From NCBI GenBank assembly GCA_017416485.1, contig JAFQCH010000016.1, forward strand, positions 1 through 64,000: a stretch of DNA of 64,000 nucleotides. Reading direction: 5' to 3'. Numbering within the stretch: the stretch's first letter is position 1; the number at the start of each line of letters is the position of its first letter. A model generated the notes under the pieces. The model searched no databases. It was not told where the DNA came from and was given only the letters and a program-made list of their open reading frames with translations. Below, piece by piece: positions 1 through 9,572 of the stretch. The stretch comes from Clostridia bacterium (GTDB lineage: Bacteria; Bacillota; Clostridia; Oscillospirales; Acutalibacteraceae). The translations under genes were made by a program, and so were the position numbers.

Positions 1-407
1 AGTGCGAAGCACCATGGCAAACAAAGTGTTGTTTGAAGGTAAATTTATATACTGGCAACCGATAATATAAAATATTTATTGATATTTGCGCTGACTTTGC
101 TATTGTTGCGCTATCGCGCAATGGAAAACCCCCGGCGAGGGCCGATTTCCCCACAGTGTGGGGAAAATGTCTGCGCAAGCAGACAAAAGGGGACGGCACC
201 GTCAGTGCCTACGCAAAACAATACTCAATTGTTTTGCTCCTTTCCTGCGCTTTTTTGCGGCAAAGGGGTTTCGCCCGTTGGCTAGCGGGCGACGAAAGAC
301 TCCGCCTCTCGACACCGCAAACTTTTGAAAAAGTTTGATCAAAACTTTTAACGACTGACGATCAACTATCTCCCCGATTAACCGTAATTTATCTTCCATT
401 TTTGCGT
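1..407. other. Intergenic region, no supported gene
   Basis: About 400 bases with only short open frames that lack ribosome-binding sites and recognisable protein features. It contains several small palindromes, for example a CCCCACAGTGTGGGG hairpin near 150 and an AAACTTTT/AAAAGTTT motif near 320-345. These resemble dispersed intergenic repeats of clostridial genomes, but no second copy was found in this window. Confidence 0.5.
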
Positions 408-442
408 AAAAAAACAGCGGCGATCAGTCTGACCGTCGCTGT
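408..442 (-). terminator. Rho-independent terminator of the VanY pair
   Basis: Read on the minus strand, AACAGCG pairs with CGCTGTT around a loop of about 18 nt and is followed by a run of T. It lies just past the stop of the downstream VanY gene. Confidence 0.75.
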
Positions 443-455
443 TATATTTTGTATG

Positions 456-1331
456 TCAATAGCTGTATTTCGATGTGATGCCGTAGTATTCTTCCAGGCA
501 CAGACCGCTGTTGTGAATCTTGGTTGCAATGGCAATGCCGACATAACGGATGTGCCACGGTTCATAAATGTATCCCGTTTTGTCTGTTTTGCCGTAAGGA
601 TAACGCAGGATAAAGCCGTATTTGTAGCAATTTTCCGCAATCCATTTGGCTTCTGCCGTGTAAGCAAAGGAGCCTTCCACGGAATTTACATCCAATGCCA
701 GACCCGACTGGTGCTCGCTATGGCCCGGGCGGGCTGAATACGTGTCTGCTTCCGCTTTGCCGTCGGCTGCAACATAATTGTTGTAAATGCGGTTCTGTGT
801 TGCATAAGAACGATAGCCGGATATTCCCTCCAGGTAAATTCCGTCATTGTAATACGCATCATAAGCCATCTGCATGAAGGCCTGCTTGCATTCGGGCAGC
901 AAATCACCCGGATCATAAGATGACGGCAGGGAATAGGTCTTGTTTGCAACGAGAATGCCGTCAATATAGGTGATACCGTCTTTTTTGTAAATTTTGTATT
1001 CCTTCGATGTAAGCCCCACCAGTTCGGCGCCGTCCATGCCGTGCAGGCAAGAGTCGTCGTCATTGCCGAAGCCGACCGAAAGACGTAAAATAAGTCTTGC
1101 ATCAGCCGAAGTCAGTGATTTGTCGTTGTCAATGTCGCAACTTTTGAGCATCTCATCCGTCCACGGCGAAAGTCCGACTGAAGCACGTAAAACAAGTCTT
1201 GCATCGGCAGCCAGAATTCGACCGTCACCGTCTGCATCTGCAAAGGCAGCCGCCGAAGCAGGCAGAAAACACATAGCGAAAAGCGTTGTTGCGCAAAGAG
1301 CCAACGCCAATGTTTTGATTGTTCTTTTCAT
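456..1331 (-). CDS. Secreted VanY-type D-alanyl-D-alanine carboxypeptidase with N-terminal dockerin
   Basis: A 291-residue secreted protein. Residues 1-27 form a signal peptide ending near ASAAA. Residues about 30-90 hold two dockerin type I half-repeats (DADGDGRILAADARLVLR and DIDNDKSLTSADARLILR). The C-terminal 190 residues are a peptidase M15B/VanY domain with the zinc motif SEHQSGLALDV and the second-half motif EPWHIRYVG. The family trims D-Ala-D-Ala from peptidoglycan peptides. The start has AGGGG upstream. It lies 31 nt behind a paralogue on the same strand, probably in one transcript. Odd point: the dockerin lies before the catalytic domain, not at the C-terminus. Whether it docks to a cohesin or acts only as a calcium-binding module cannot be told here. 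Confidence 0.9.
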   Translation of the reverse strand: MKRTIKTLALALCATTLFAMCFLPASAAAFADADGDGRILAADARLVLRASVGLSPWTDEMLKSCDIDNDKSLTSADARLILRLSVGFGNDDDSCLHGMDGAELVGLTSKEYKIYKKDGITYIDGILVANKTYSLPSSYDPGDLLPECKQAFMQMAYDAYYNDGIYLEGISGYRSYATQNRIYNNYVAADGKAEADTYSARPGHSEHQSGLALDVNSVEGSFAYTAEAKWIAENCYKYGFILRYPYGKTDKTGYIYEPWHIRYVGIAIATKIHNSGLCLEEYYGITSKYSY

Positions 1332-1362
1332 GTTTTAACCCCTGTTATCCAAAATGAAATCG

Positions 1363-2229
1363 TCATGCGTAAGCCGACGTAATGCCGTAGTATTCTTCCA
1401 GACACAGACCGCTGGCGCTGATCTTTTGTGCGTGTGCTTTGCCTACATAGCGGATGTGCCAGGCTTCGGCATTGTAGCCTGTTTTGTCGCTTTTGCCTTC
1501 CGGGTAGCGCAGAATAAAGCCGTAGTCCGCGCAATGTTCATGCAGCCATGCCGCTTGGGTGGAGCCCGTAAAGTAACCCGAAGAATTGGTTACATCAATG
1601 GCAAGCCCTGTCTGGTGCTCACTGTGACCCGGTCTTGCGGCATACGCTTCGGCATAATCATAGCCGTAATAATAAACATATTCCGTATAAATACTCGCCT
1701 GCGAGGCATAACTGCGGTAGCCCGAATTGAGGTACATATATTGTCCGTCTTTTGCGGCGGCACTTTGCAGAGTGTTGAACGCTGTTTCACATTCTTCATA
1801 CAATCCGCCGGGGGCAAATCCTTGCGGCAGGGAATAGGTTTTGTTGGCAATCAGCAGACCATCAATGAAGGTAAAGCCGTTTATGTTGTAAATTTTGTAG
1901 TATTTGTCTGTGATGCCGATCGGGGCAGCACCCTCAAAGCCGTCGGCACCGCTGTCGTCGCTTCTGCCGAAGCCAACGGAAAGACGCAGAATCTCACGCG
2001 CATCACCCGCGGTGATCTTGCCGTCATAGTCCATGTCGCAGTTTTGCAAAATGGCAGAGGTTGCTTTTTCCAACCCGACACTGATGCGCAGCACCAACCG
2101 TGCATCCCCCGCGCTCAATACCTTGTCGCCGTCCGCATCGGCACACATTGCTGCCGAGCCGACCGCAAAGCAAAAACAAAAGACAATGCTTATTAAACAG
2201 ACCAGAAAAACTTTTTTGAATCTTTTCAT
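1363..2229 (-). CDS. Secreted VanY-type D-alanyl-D-alanine carboxypeptidase with N-terminal dockerin (paralogue)
   Basis: A 288-residue paralogue of the next gene with the same architecture: signal peptide (about 1-28), two dockerin half-repeats (DADGDKVLSAGDARLVLR and DMDYDGKITAGDAREILR), then a VanY domain with SEHQTGLAIDV and EAWHIRYVG. Zinc ligands and catalytic Glu/His are present. It probably acts on peptidoglycan stem peptides outside the cell. It is first of the pair behind a promoter at 2264-2292. The Shine-Dalgarno region before the ATG is weak. The pair looks like a tandem duplication that has diverged considerably in the spacer between dockerin and peptidase. Confidence 0.9.
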   Translation of the reverse strand: MKRFKKVFLVCLISIVFCFCFAVGSAAMCADADGDKVLSAGDARLVLRISVGLEKATSAILQNCDMDYDGKITAGDAREILRLSVGFGRSDDSGADGFEGAAPIGITDKYYKIYNINGFTFIDGLLIANKTYSLPQGFAPGGLYEECETAFNTLQSAAAKDGQYMYLNSGYRSYASQASIYTEYVYYYGYDYAEAYAARPGHSEHQTGLAIDVTNSSGYFTGSTQAAWLHEHCADYGFILRYPEGKSDKTGYNAEAWHIRYVGKAHAQKISASGLCLEEYYGITSAYA

Positions 2230-2263
2230 AGTATATCAATCCATTTCTTTTGGCTAATTTTAT

Positions 2264-2292
2264 ATTATACTATATTTTTTGTTTAAAAGCAA
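2264..2292 (-). promoter_or_regulatory. Promoter of the VanY pair
   Basis: On the minus strand, TTGCTT (2287-2292) and TATAAT (2264-2269) are separated by 17 nt, about 35 nt upstream of the ATG at 2229. Confidence 0.7.
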
Positions 2293-2320
2293 TTGTCTTT
2301 TGTTAGAAAAAAAGCAAAAA

Positions 2321-5300
2321 TCAGGATTCCGACAGCAATCGCAATAATTCCAGCAGCCATCCTGCCGAGCCGGTATACAGGCTCCAGCCGCCGCGACCTT
2401 GCAAGCCCGATGCTGATGCCACGTCCCCGCAGGGAGCATAGGGTTCACAGCGGTAGGTGTCGGCTTGCGGTGTGTGCAGTCCGTCCTCATAACGGCCGGC
2501 GGGGCAGATGGAAAGTGCGACTTGCTTTGCCTGTTCGGGGTAGCCCGCATGGTAAAGTGCCATGCAGAACCACACTGCCGCGTGAGTGTATTGTCCGCCG
2601 TTTTCGCGCACCCCGGCGGGATAGCGGTTGATATAGCCCGCTTTTTTATCTTGCGGGGTAAAGGGTGGGTCGAAAAGTTTCACGATGCCGACCGTCGGGT
2701 CGAACAGTGTGTTGTAGGCGGTGGCAAGGGCGGTGCGCACGCGCTTTTTGTCAGGCATGTTGCAAAACACGGCAAAGGCCTGCGGCAGAATGTCCAGTTT
2801 GCAGGCAGTCCCGTTTTCACTGCCCAAGGGGGTGCCGTCATCAAAAAATGCGCGCAGGTAGCGGTCGTTTTCCCATGCACTGCGGTCGATGTTGCTACGC
2901 ACTGCCGCCGCGAGCTTGCGCAGACGGATGGCATTGTGCGGTTCCTTTTGCAGGTCGCAGACGTGCGAAAACAGTTCGAGTGTCTGTGCAAGGAACATGG
3001 AAAGCCATACGCTTTCACCCTTCCCATGTTCACCGACCGAACCCATTGCATCGTTCCAGTCGCCGCCGAGCATCAGTGACAGCCCGTGTGTGCCGAACCG
3101 CAAGCCCCTTGCAACAGCGCGCAAACAATGGCTGTATAAGGTTTCTTTGATGTCTGCATGGTGGTATTCCGAATAGCGGTCTTTCTCACCTTTCTGCAAC
3201 GGCGGTGCGTCGAGGTAGGAAATGCGGGTCTGCAACACGTCTGTGTCCTTGGTTTGCAGAACATATTTCGCCGTTACAAACGGCAACCACAAAAAGTCAT
3301 CCGAACAGCGGGTACGCACCCCGCGGTACACCGTTTTTTCTGCATTTTTCGGAAACAGTGCATGGTGCCAGTGCAACACATCCCCCTGCAAAAACTGCAC
3401 CGCCGCACAGCGAAGCAGCTGCCGCCGTGTCAGGTGCGGGTAATACGGCAACAGGCACAGCGCATCCTGCAACTGGTCGCGGAAGCCCCATGCTCCTCCG
3501 CACTGAAAAAAACCGCACCGCCCGTAAAAACGCGCATGCAAAACCGTGTGCAACAGCAGGGCATTTCCAAAGCGGTCGAGTGTTGCATTGCCTGTTGAAA
3601 AGCAAGCCCTGACGGGGGTTGCCGTGCGCAATGCAAGGTCTTTGACTGCCGACAAGGCTTCTTTTGTGCGTGCAAACACAAGCGAAAACTGCACGCTCAC
3701 ACTCGCCGCGGGCGGAATCTGCACCCGCGCACAAACAGCGGCAAGCTCTGCGAAAAATGCTTCGGTTTCCAATTTATAATCCGCTTTTTCTTTGCCTTGC
3801 AAAACGGACAAAAGTTGCGCTTCGTTGAACGCAAAGGACGGGTTTTCACCGTTGCAGAACAGGCCTGCATAGCCCGGCACGGCAGTGTTGACGGGATTGT
3901 GCAGAAGAATCCCGCCGTTTTTAATTTTGGCCGTCACAAACCGTGCATCCGCAATGTGTTCACCCAGCAACGGTAAAATTTTATAAACGAGAAAAGCCGT
4001 TTTTTCCGTTTCGGCAGTGTTGTGCAGTCGCACGGTCAGGCGCTTCATCTGCGCTTTGGTGTCGGAACTGACAAAAACGGTTGTGCGCAGTGCATCTGTT
4101 TCACCCTCATACAGTGCTTGTGTATCTGTGAAACTGCACACCGCACCGCGGGTGAGGGAATATATTTTTTCGTCCGTGCCCAACAGCAGTTCTTCGCTGT
4201 CGGCATGATTTCTTGTATCATTGCGCCACGGGGTGATTTTGTTTAAAGAGGAATTGCCTGCCCATGTGAAGCCGAGTGCATTGTCTTCGGCAAGAAAACC
4301 GAACACGGAATTGGCATACACCTGGCACCACGGCACACGCGGTTGTTCGGCGATGCAGTAGCCGTTTTGTATGAATCCGCTTTGTTTTGGTGGTGTTTGC
4401 AAGGGCAAGATCGGAAGTGGTTCGCGGAATCGCGGCAAACAGACTGTGTCAAAATGCAAGGGGAAAATCAGTTGAGCAAAAGCGCACAGGGTGCGCAGTG
4501 TTTCAACAGGGAAGGTGTTTTTTTGCAAGGCAAAAAGATTTCCCCCTGCGTGCGGAAGTGCGACCCGTCGCACGGATTCTTGCAGCACTTCCTGTGCAGA
4601 CTCCGAATACCCGCCCGTGCGACCGCGCAGGAAAACAAAGTCAAACGGCAGTCCGACGGAACACAGCTTTGCATGAAGGCGCACAAAGGTGTCAAGCATC
4701 TGTGGCTGTTCTCTGCTGTCGGTTTCCAGCACGGCAATCGGTTTGTCTCCCGAAATTCCAAGACTCCACAGCGCTTCCCTGCCTTCGGTGTTCTGTGACC
4801 TTGCATAGCGCACCGCTTCGGTCGGCGCGGCATCAAAAAACAGCGAAGCACACAAATTTTCCGCGCTTTGCAACAAAACCGCATCCTCCGCAAAGGGATT
4901 GCGTGCGCATTTGCGGCTGTCGGGCAAGGGATTGGCACGGATTCTGCGCAAACGCGATGCCGCTTCCTTTTCGTTTTCGGCGGCAGTTACAATGAGTGTG
5001 TGCTCCGTGCTCTGCGCACTTTGCAAGTTTACGGGAATGCACAATGCAAGGCAGCGATCCGTGCCGCGCAAGCCGTTTTGCAGATTCAAAAATGTGTCCG
5101 TGATGCAAAAACGGTCCGCCCCACCCCTGTCCAAAACCTTTTCGCGGTCGGTTTCAAAGGTGAATGCGGTATTGTCCCACAACCCCACCGCCATGCAAAA
5201 GGTTGTGTCTTCGGTACGGCGGGTGAAAATGAAAATCTTTTCGTCTTCATCATAGGTGCAATCAATGAACAGTTTCTCATAAGCAGGATGGGCTTGTTTT

Positions 5301-8300
5301 TGGAACACCGCTTGCAGGAAAGGTTCCAGATAAAAGCAAAGCTGCGCCGTTTGCGGGGTGTTTGCAGTGTTTTCTGTACGCACGGCAAAAAGCGATGCGC
5401 TGATCTGCGGATGCACTGCCTGGGCTGTAAATATTTTTACTGTGTCGGTTTGTGCCGAGCTCGTTGTGCAGCCGTTTGTGAAGCGGTTTTGCAAAGAGGG
5501 ATGTCCTGCCAATGGGAAGATTTTGCCGTCCGCAATGCAAGCCGCACTGATTCCGGCGCCGAATCGTTGTGTGCGCAGAAGCTGATGCGCAGAAAACAGA
5601 TGCACATTGCGCCCGGTTCGGTCGCACAGCAGTGTCCATTCGCCGTTTGCAAAAATGCCGATGTTTTTAGGCGCAATTTGTGATTTTGCATCGGGACGGA
5701 CAGGACGGGCAATATCCTCTTTTTTGCGTATATCGCGGAACGGTTTTGTATGGGTGTCAAACCGTTCATTAAGCAGTTGCACGGCGGGCGCGGTGCGCGG
5801 TGAACGCATAAAACGATGCACAAACACGTTGCCCTGCAAGGCATTGACCGACGACAACAGACTCATGCCCACATGGTGCGCCATATAGGAGCGCACAACG
5901 CAGTAATCCTCACCGCCCGTGCGTTTTTTTGTAAAATCAGCTGCTTCAAAAAAACCGTAACGACTCGTCATGTCCATATTACGCAGGCGATTCAGGTTGC
6001 GCATGGCTTCTTTCGGGAACAACGGCAGGGCAAGAAAGGACGCATAAGGTGCCACCACGGGTTCGCAGTCTGCACGATGCTTGAGGGCGAGTGCGGCAAT
6101 GCCGTGCGCTTTGTAGCTGTAATTCATGGCGGGGTCAAATTCATAAAATCCGCTTTCGGTGATACCCCAGGGGATTTTTTTGCGGTCGGCATATTTTTTC
6201 TGCGCCAACAAACAACACCGCAGAGAAACCGCGGCAAAGGAATGCGGCCGCACGGGCAAAAAAAGACAAGGCATGAAATATTCAAAGAATGTGCCCGTCC
6301 AACTCAAAGCGCCGAATGCGGAATCGGTGCACACGGGGGTTCTGCCCAAGGCTTTCCAGTGTTCTGCGGGCACAACCCCTGCCGAAACACACCAGTAAGA
6401 TGTCATGCGTGCTTCGCTCATATAAAGGTCGTAGCAGGATTCGCTTTTTTCGCCCGTCTGTGCATCCATGCCAACGAAAAAGAGCTTGCGAAGCGGGTCG
6501 TATAAGGGTTTGAAATCCACCGCTTGCAGGTATTTGTCAATGCGTTCAATTTCCTTTTGCAAAGCGGGGCACGCGGCGGTGTATTCGCACAAGCCCTCGC
6601 GAAGTGCGGTCAGACAGCAAACAAAATTCCCGCTGTCCACAGTTGAAACATAAAAAGGCGGTAAGGGGGCAAGGGTTTTGGTGTTGTACCAGTTCAGCAG
6701 ATGCCCGTTGCGCTTTTCGAGCTGCTCAATGCTGTCCAGACACCGCCTGACACATTCGCAGAGTTTTTGTGCATCCATGAATGCAAGGTCAGCGGCGGCA
6801 AGCATACTGCATAAATATAGCCCGATGTTGGTCGGGGAAGTGCGGTGTGCCACTTTTTTCAAAGGTGTCTGTTGGATGTTATCGGGCGGCAGGAAGTGGT
6901 TTTCTTTGTTTGCTTGTTCTTCAAAGAACTGCCACATGCTTGCACAATCCGCAAGCAGGCGGTCCTTTTGTGCGGGGGTAAGCACATTTCTTTTTGCAGT
7001 TTGCGGCAACGAAAATCCGAGTGCCAACGGAATATTGATAAGAAACAGCAACGCGGTCAGCTTGCACACAATGCTGCCCCAAAACAGCACCGATGCCGCA
7101 AACAAAGGGAATATAAGGGTGCTGAAATACTGACGGGATGCGTGCTTGTCTGAATGGGCCGCCGTTTTCCACGCGAGCAGATTCCGTTTGCTCACACACA
7201 GCCGCCAGATGCTTTGCACCAATGCCCAAATGCACACCGCCGCTGTTTGCGGCAACATGGCGCATTGCAAAAGCATCTGTATTGCCGTTTCTCCTAAGCC
7301 CGCCCGATGAATGGCAGTGCAGCGGTTTTGCAGCGCAAAAAACACCTGCGAAAAAACGGCAGCGATGCTCGCAAACGCTTCTCCCGCACAAACCGAAAAC
7401 AAGGCGATTGCGGCGAGAATGTTTTGTGACAAACCATGCTGTGTCAGCGAAACAAAAAGCAAGAGAAGAGCCGCAATCGGTGTCAGCGCACGGCGCAGGT
7501 TGTCTGCAAGCAGCCACCTTGTGTGCACAGGGAGAAGGGAGTGACCCAGCGGACGAAAAACAAAAGACGCATTCTGCCAGTCGCCTCGCAACCAGCGGTG
7601 CATGCGTTCAAAATACGAGCGCTCGTGGTCTGGAAAATGCTCGCAGAAGGCAACGCGGTTTTCGTAGCCCGCATGCAAAATGCCGCCTTCCAACACATCG
7701 TGGCTCAAAATGCGCTGTTCGGGAAAACGGTCGGCACACAAGTCATAAAAGGTCTGCACGTGCACAAGCCCCTTGCCCGTGAACACGCTTTTGCCGAACA
7801 AGGTCATATTGCGTTCCCCGACTCCGCCGGCATAAGCCCCCATGCCGCCGTGCCCCGTCATGCGGTTGGTAAAAAAGGAGGCATCATTTTCTGTCAGTGC
7901 CGTCTGTGCGCAGGGCACAAGAATGCCGTAGCCTTTCGTGACGGAACGTTTAGCAAGGTCGGTCTGCGGGTGGTTCAGCGGATGCGAAGCCACTGCACAC
8001 AGCCGTGCCAGACAGCCGAAAGACAGCGTTGTGTCGCTGTCGAGGGTCAAAATGTATTTTGTGTTTTTTAAATTTTTTGTGTCGCCGTGCAGAACGCAGA
8101 ATCCGCCGTCGCCGTTGCCTGTCAGCAAGGCACTCAAAGCAAGCAATGCCCCGCGTTTTCGTTCTTTTCCCGCATATTTTTGCTGGGTGGGAGAAAACAC
8201 ACGCGGTCTGATTGCCAGCACAAAGCCGCCGCCGAATCGTGCATTCAGTCGGTCAATGCTGCGTTTCATGGCAGTGATGTCGGGCTCATCCTGCGGCATT

Positions 8301-9397
8301 TCGGGGGCGTCGGCTTCGCTCATGTCGGCAAGAAACAGCACTTGCACCGCACCGAATCCTTCGGATTCATAGATGGAAGCCAGATGTTTTTCGGTTTTCA
8401 GCATATCGGCAGCTTTGGGCAAAAGCCCGCAAACGGTCAAAAGTGTGCGGTCTTCTTCCTTGATTTCTCGTTGCGGCTGCATGGAAAACAAGGATTCCTG
8501 CGTGAAAAACACATCCGTCAGGCGGTCAAAAATCGGTTGCAAAACGGCATAAAAGGGGAGTGTGGTCAACGGAATGCTCCACCATACATGCAATCCCCAA
8601 GCCGAAAGCACACTCAACAAAATGGCAAAAAAAGCCTGTGCGGCGGTAAAAATGACCGCCTTTTTGCTGTCTTTCGGCTTGAAATCAAGAAAAAATCCGA
8701 TGTGCTTGTTTTCTTCTTTGGCTTGGTTAAGAATGTCAAGTGCCGTGCTTTCTTCATCCTTGCCTTCCCGCAGGGCAAGGATTGTGATTTGTTTTCGGTA
8801 GGCATTTTTGGTTTCAGAATCCATATTTTCATAAACCCCCGCGGGGTCCTGCCGCAAAATCTGCTCAACGGGGCTGACTTCCCGTTGCAGTGCATCAAAA
8901 TCAAAAGACCGCAACCGCAAAAGAGAACGAATGCCGGCAATCAGAATATCATTCTGTTTGCACCGCACGGCATTGGCGGCGGTGTGCAAAAGTGCACAAC
9001 GAAGCATGGCGGGTAACAAAATGCACCCTGCCGTGCACAGTGCATGCTTTGTGAAAAACACGGCAATGTCCTTTGACGCGGGCAGTTTGCCGTCTGTGCA
9101 AAGCGAAAGGCAACGCAAAAACAACCCTCCTGCAGAGCCTGTGTCGCTAACGGCAACGGGCTTTGCAAACGGCGGCAGTGCTGTGTTTTTGAGTGCGTGC
9201 AGGCAATCGGTGCGCACCGCTTCCAGCAAATGAAAATTATCGGCAAGCCAGTGCTGTGCCGTGTCGGGGTGTTCCTCCAAAGCTGCGTTTTTTGCCGCCT
9301 TGCGCAGGCAAATGCCGTCGTCGCGCAACTGTTTTTTCAATTCCGCAACCGACAAAATGCTGTGTTCTCCCGCATGGACGTCTTTTTTGTTCTGCAC
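2321..9397 (-). CDS. ndvB-like: Cyclic beta-1,2-glucan synthase-like protein (GT84 + GH94 modules)
   Basis: A giant enzyme of about 2358 residues related to NdvB/Cgs. The family polymerises UDP-glucose into beta-1,2-glucan and closes the ring with a GH94-type phosphorylase module. Visible parts: a helical N-terminal region, transmembrane segments near residue 250-300, a GT84 glycosyltransferase region with LDSDT near residue 452 and SHDVLEGG plus an ERMHRWLRGDWQ motif further on, a second membrane cluster near 640-800, then glycoamylase/GH94-like regions with GGDWNDAMGSVG near residue 2110 and a C-terminal SGLQGRGGWSLYTGSAGW motif. It is somewhat shorter than the roughly 2800-residue proteobacterial enzymes, mainly in membrane segments. 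The start is GTG at 9397, which has GGAGG 8 nt upstream; an in-frame TTG at 9445 lacks one. Substrate and linkage are inferred from the family. Confidence 0.88.
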   Translation of the reverse strand: MQNKKDVHAGEHSILSVAELKKQLRDDGICLRKAAKNAALEEHPDTAQHWLADNFHLLEAVRTDCLHALKNTALPPFAKPVAVSDTGSAGGLFLRCLSLCTDGKLPASKDIAVFFTKHALCTAGCILLPAMLRCALLHTAANAVRCKQNDILIAGIRSLLRLRSFDFDALQREVSPVEQILRQDPAGVYENMDSETKNAYRKQITILALREGKDEESTALDILNQAKEENKHIGFFLDFKPKDSKKAVIFTAAQAFFAILLSVLSAWGLHVWWSIPLTTLPFYAVLQPIFDRLTDVFFTQESLFSMQPQREIKEEDRTLLTVCGLLPKAADMLKTEKHLASIYESEGFGAVQVLFLADMSEADAPEMPQDEPDITAMKRSIDRLNARFGGGFVLAIRPRVFSPTQQKYAGKERKRGALLALSALLTGNGDGGFCVLHGDTKNLKNTKYILTLDSDTTLSFGCLARLCAVASHPLNHPQTDLAKRSVTKGYGILVPCAQTALTENDASFFTNRMTGHGGMGAYAGGVGERNMTLFGKSVFTGKGLVHVQTFYDLCADRFPEQRILSHDVLEGGILHAGYENRVAFCEHFPDHERSYFERMHRWLRGDWQNASFVFRPLGHSLLPVHTRWLLADNLRRALTPIAALLLLFVSLTQHGLSQNILAAIALFSVCAGEAFASIAAVFSQVFFALQNRCTAIHRAGLGETAIQMLLQCAMLPQTAAVCIWALVQSIWRLCVSKRNLLAWKTAAHSDKHASRQYFSTLIFPLFAASVLFWGSIVCKLTALLFLINIPLALGFSLPQTAKRNVLTPAQKDRLLADCASMWQFFEEQANKENHFLPPDNIQQTPLKKVAHRTSPTNIGLYLCSMLAAADLAFMDAQKLCECVRRCLDSIEQLEKRNGHLLNWYNTKTLAPLPPFYVSTVDSGNFVCCLTALREGLCEYTAACPALQKEIERIDKYLQAVDFKPLYDPLRKLFFVGMDAQTGEKSESCYDLYMSEARMTSYWCVSAGVVPAEHWKALGRTPVCTDSAFGALSWTGTFFEYFMPCLFLPVRPHSFAAVSLRCCLLAQKKYADRKKIPWGITESGFYEFDPAMNYSYKAHGIAALALKHRADCEPVVAPYASFLALPLFPKEAMRNLNRLRNMDMTSRYGFFEAADFTKKRTGGEDYCVVRSYMAHHVGMSLLSSVNALQGNVFVHRFMRSPRTAPAVQLLNERFDTHTKPFRDIRKKEDIARPVRPDAKSQIAPKNIGIFANGEWTLLCDRTGRNVHLFSAHQLLRTQRFGAGISAACIADGKIFPLAGHPSLQNRFTNGCTTSSAQTDTVKIFTAQAVHPQISASLFAVRTENTANTPQTAQLCFYLEPFLQAVFQKQAHPAYEKLFIDCTYDEDEKIFIFTRRTEDTTFCMAVGLWDNTAFTFETDREKVLDRGGADRFCITDTFLNLQNGLRGTDRCLALCIPVNLQSAQSTEHTLIVTAAENEKEAASRLRRIRANPLPDSRKCARNPFAEDAVLLQSAENLCASLFFDAAPTEAVRYARSQNTEGREALWSLGISGDKPIAVLETDSREQPQMLDTFVRLHAKLCSVGLPFDFVFLRGRTGGYSESAQEVLQESVRRVALPHAGGNLFALQKNTFPVETLRTLCAFAQLIFPLHFDTVCLPRFREPLPILPLQTPPKQSGFIQNGYCIAEQPRVPWCQVYANSVFGFLAEDNALGFTWAGNSSLNKITPWRNDTRNHADSEELLLGTDEKIYSLTRGAVCSFTDTQALYEGETDALRTTVFVSSDTKAQMKRLTVRLHNTAETEKTAFLVYKILPLLGEHIADARFVTAKIKNGGILLHNPVNTAVPGYAGLFCNGENPSFAFNEAQLLSVLQGKEKADYKLETEAFFAELAAVCARVQIPPAASVSVQFSLVFARTKEALSAVKDLALRTATPVRACFSTGNATLDRFGNALLLHTVLHARFYGRCGFFQCGGAWGFRDQLQDALCLLPYYPHLTRRQLLRCAAVQFLQGDVLHWHHALFPKNAEKTVYRGVRTRCSDDFLWLPFVTAKYVLQTKDTDVLQTRISYLDAPPLQKGEKDRYSEYHHADIKETLYSHCLRAVARGLRFGTHGLSLMLGGDWNDAMGSVGEHGKGESVWLSMFLAQTLELFSHVCDLQKEPHNAIRLRKLAAAVRSNIDRSAWENDRYLRAFFDDGTPLGSENGTACKLDILPQAFAVFCNMPDKKRVRTALATAYNTLFDPTVGIVKLFDPPFTPQDKKAGYINRYPAGVRENGGQYTHAAVWFCMALYHAGYPEQAKQVALSICPAGRYEDGLHTPQADTYRCEPYAPCGDVASASGLQGRGGWSLYTGSAGWLLELLRLLSES

Positions 9398-9512
9398 CTT
9401 GTTTTCCTCCGTGAAAGCATTTTCTCCCGATAGTTTTGCCAACAATTCACAGAAAAATGCAAAAAACGGAAAACAAATTACGGGTTATCTGCTTTGCAGA
9501 ACTTATTTTTGC

Positions 9513-9541
9513 TTGCAACTATTTTGTTATTATGTTAATAT
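9513..9541 (+). promoter_or_regulatory. Promoter of the GH31 gene
   Basis: TTGCAA (9513-9518), 17 nt, TAATAT (9536-9541), 31 nt before the ATG. Confidence 0.6.
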
Positions 9542-9572
9542 GTATGCAAAGACCCTGAAGGGAGAAATACCA

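Noticed and set aside
79..338. Two small plus-strand open frames near the left edge
   Set aside because: No ribosome-binding site, no protein features, and the region is rich in small palindromes.
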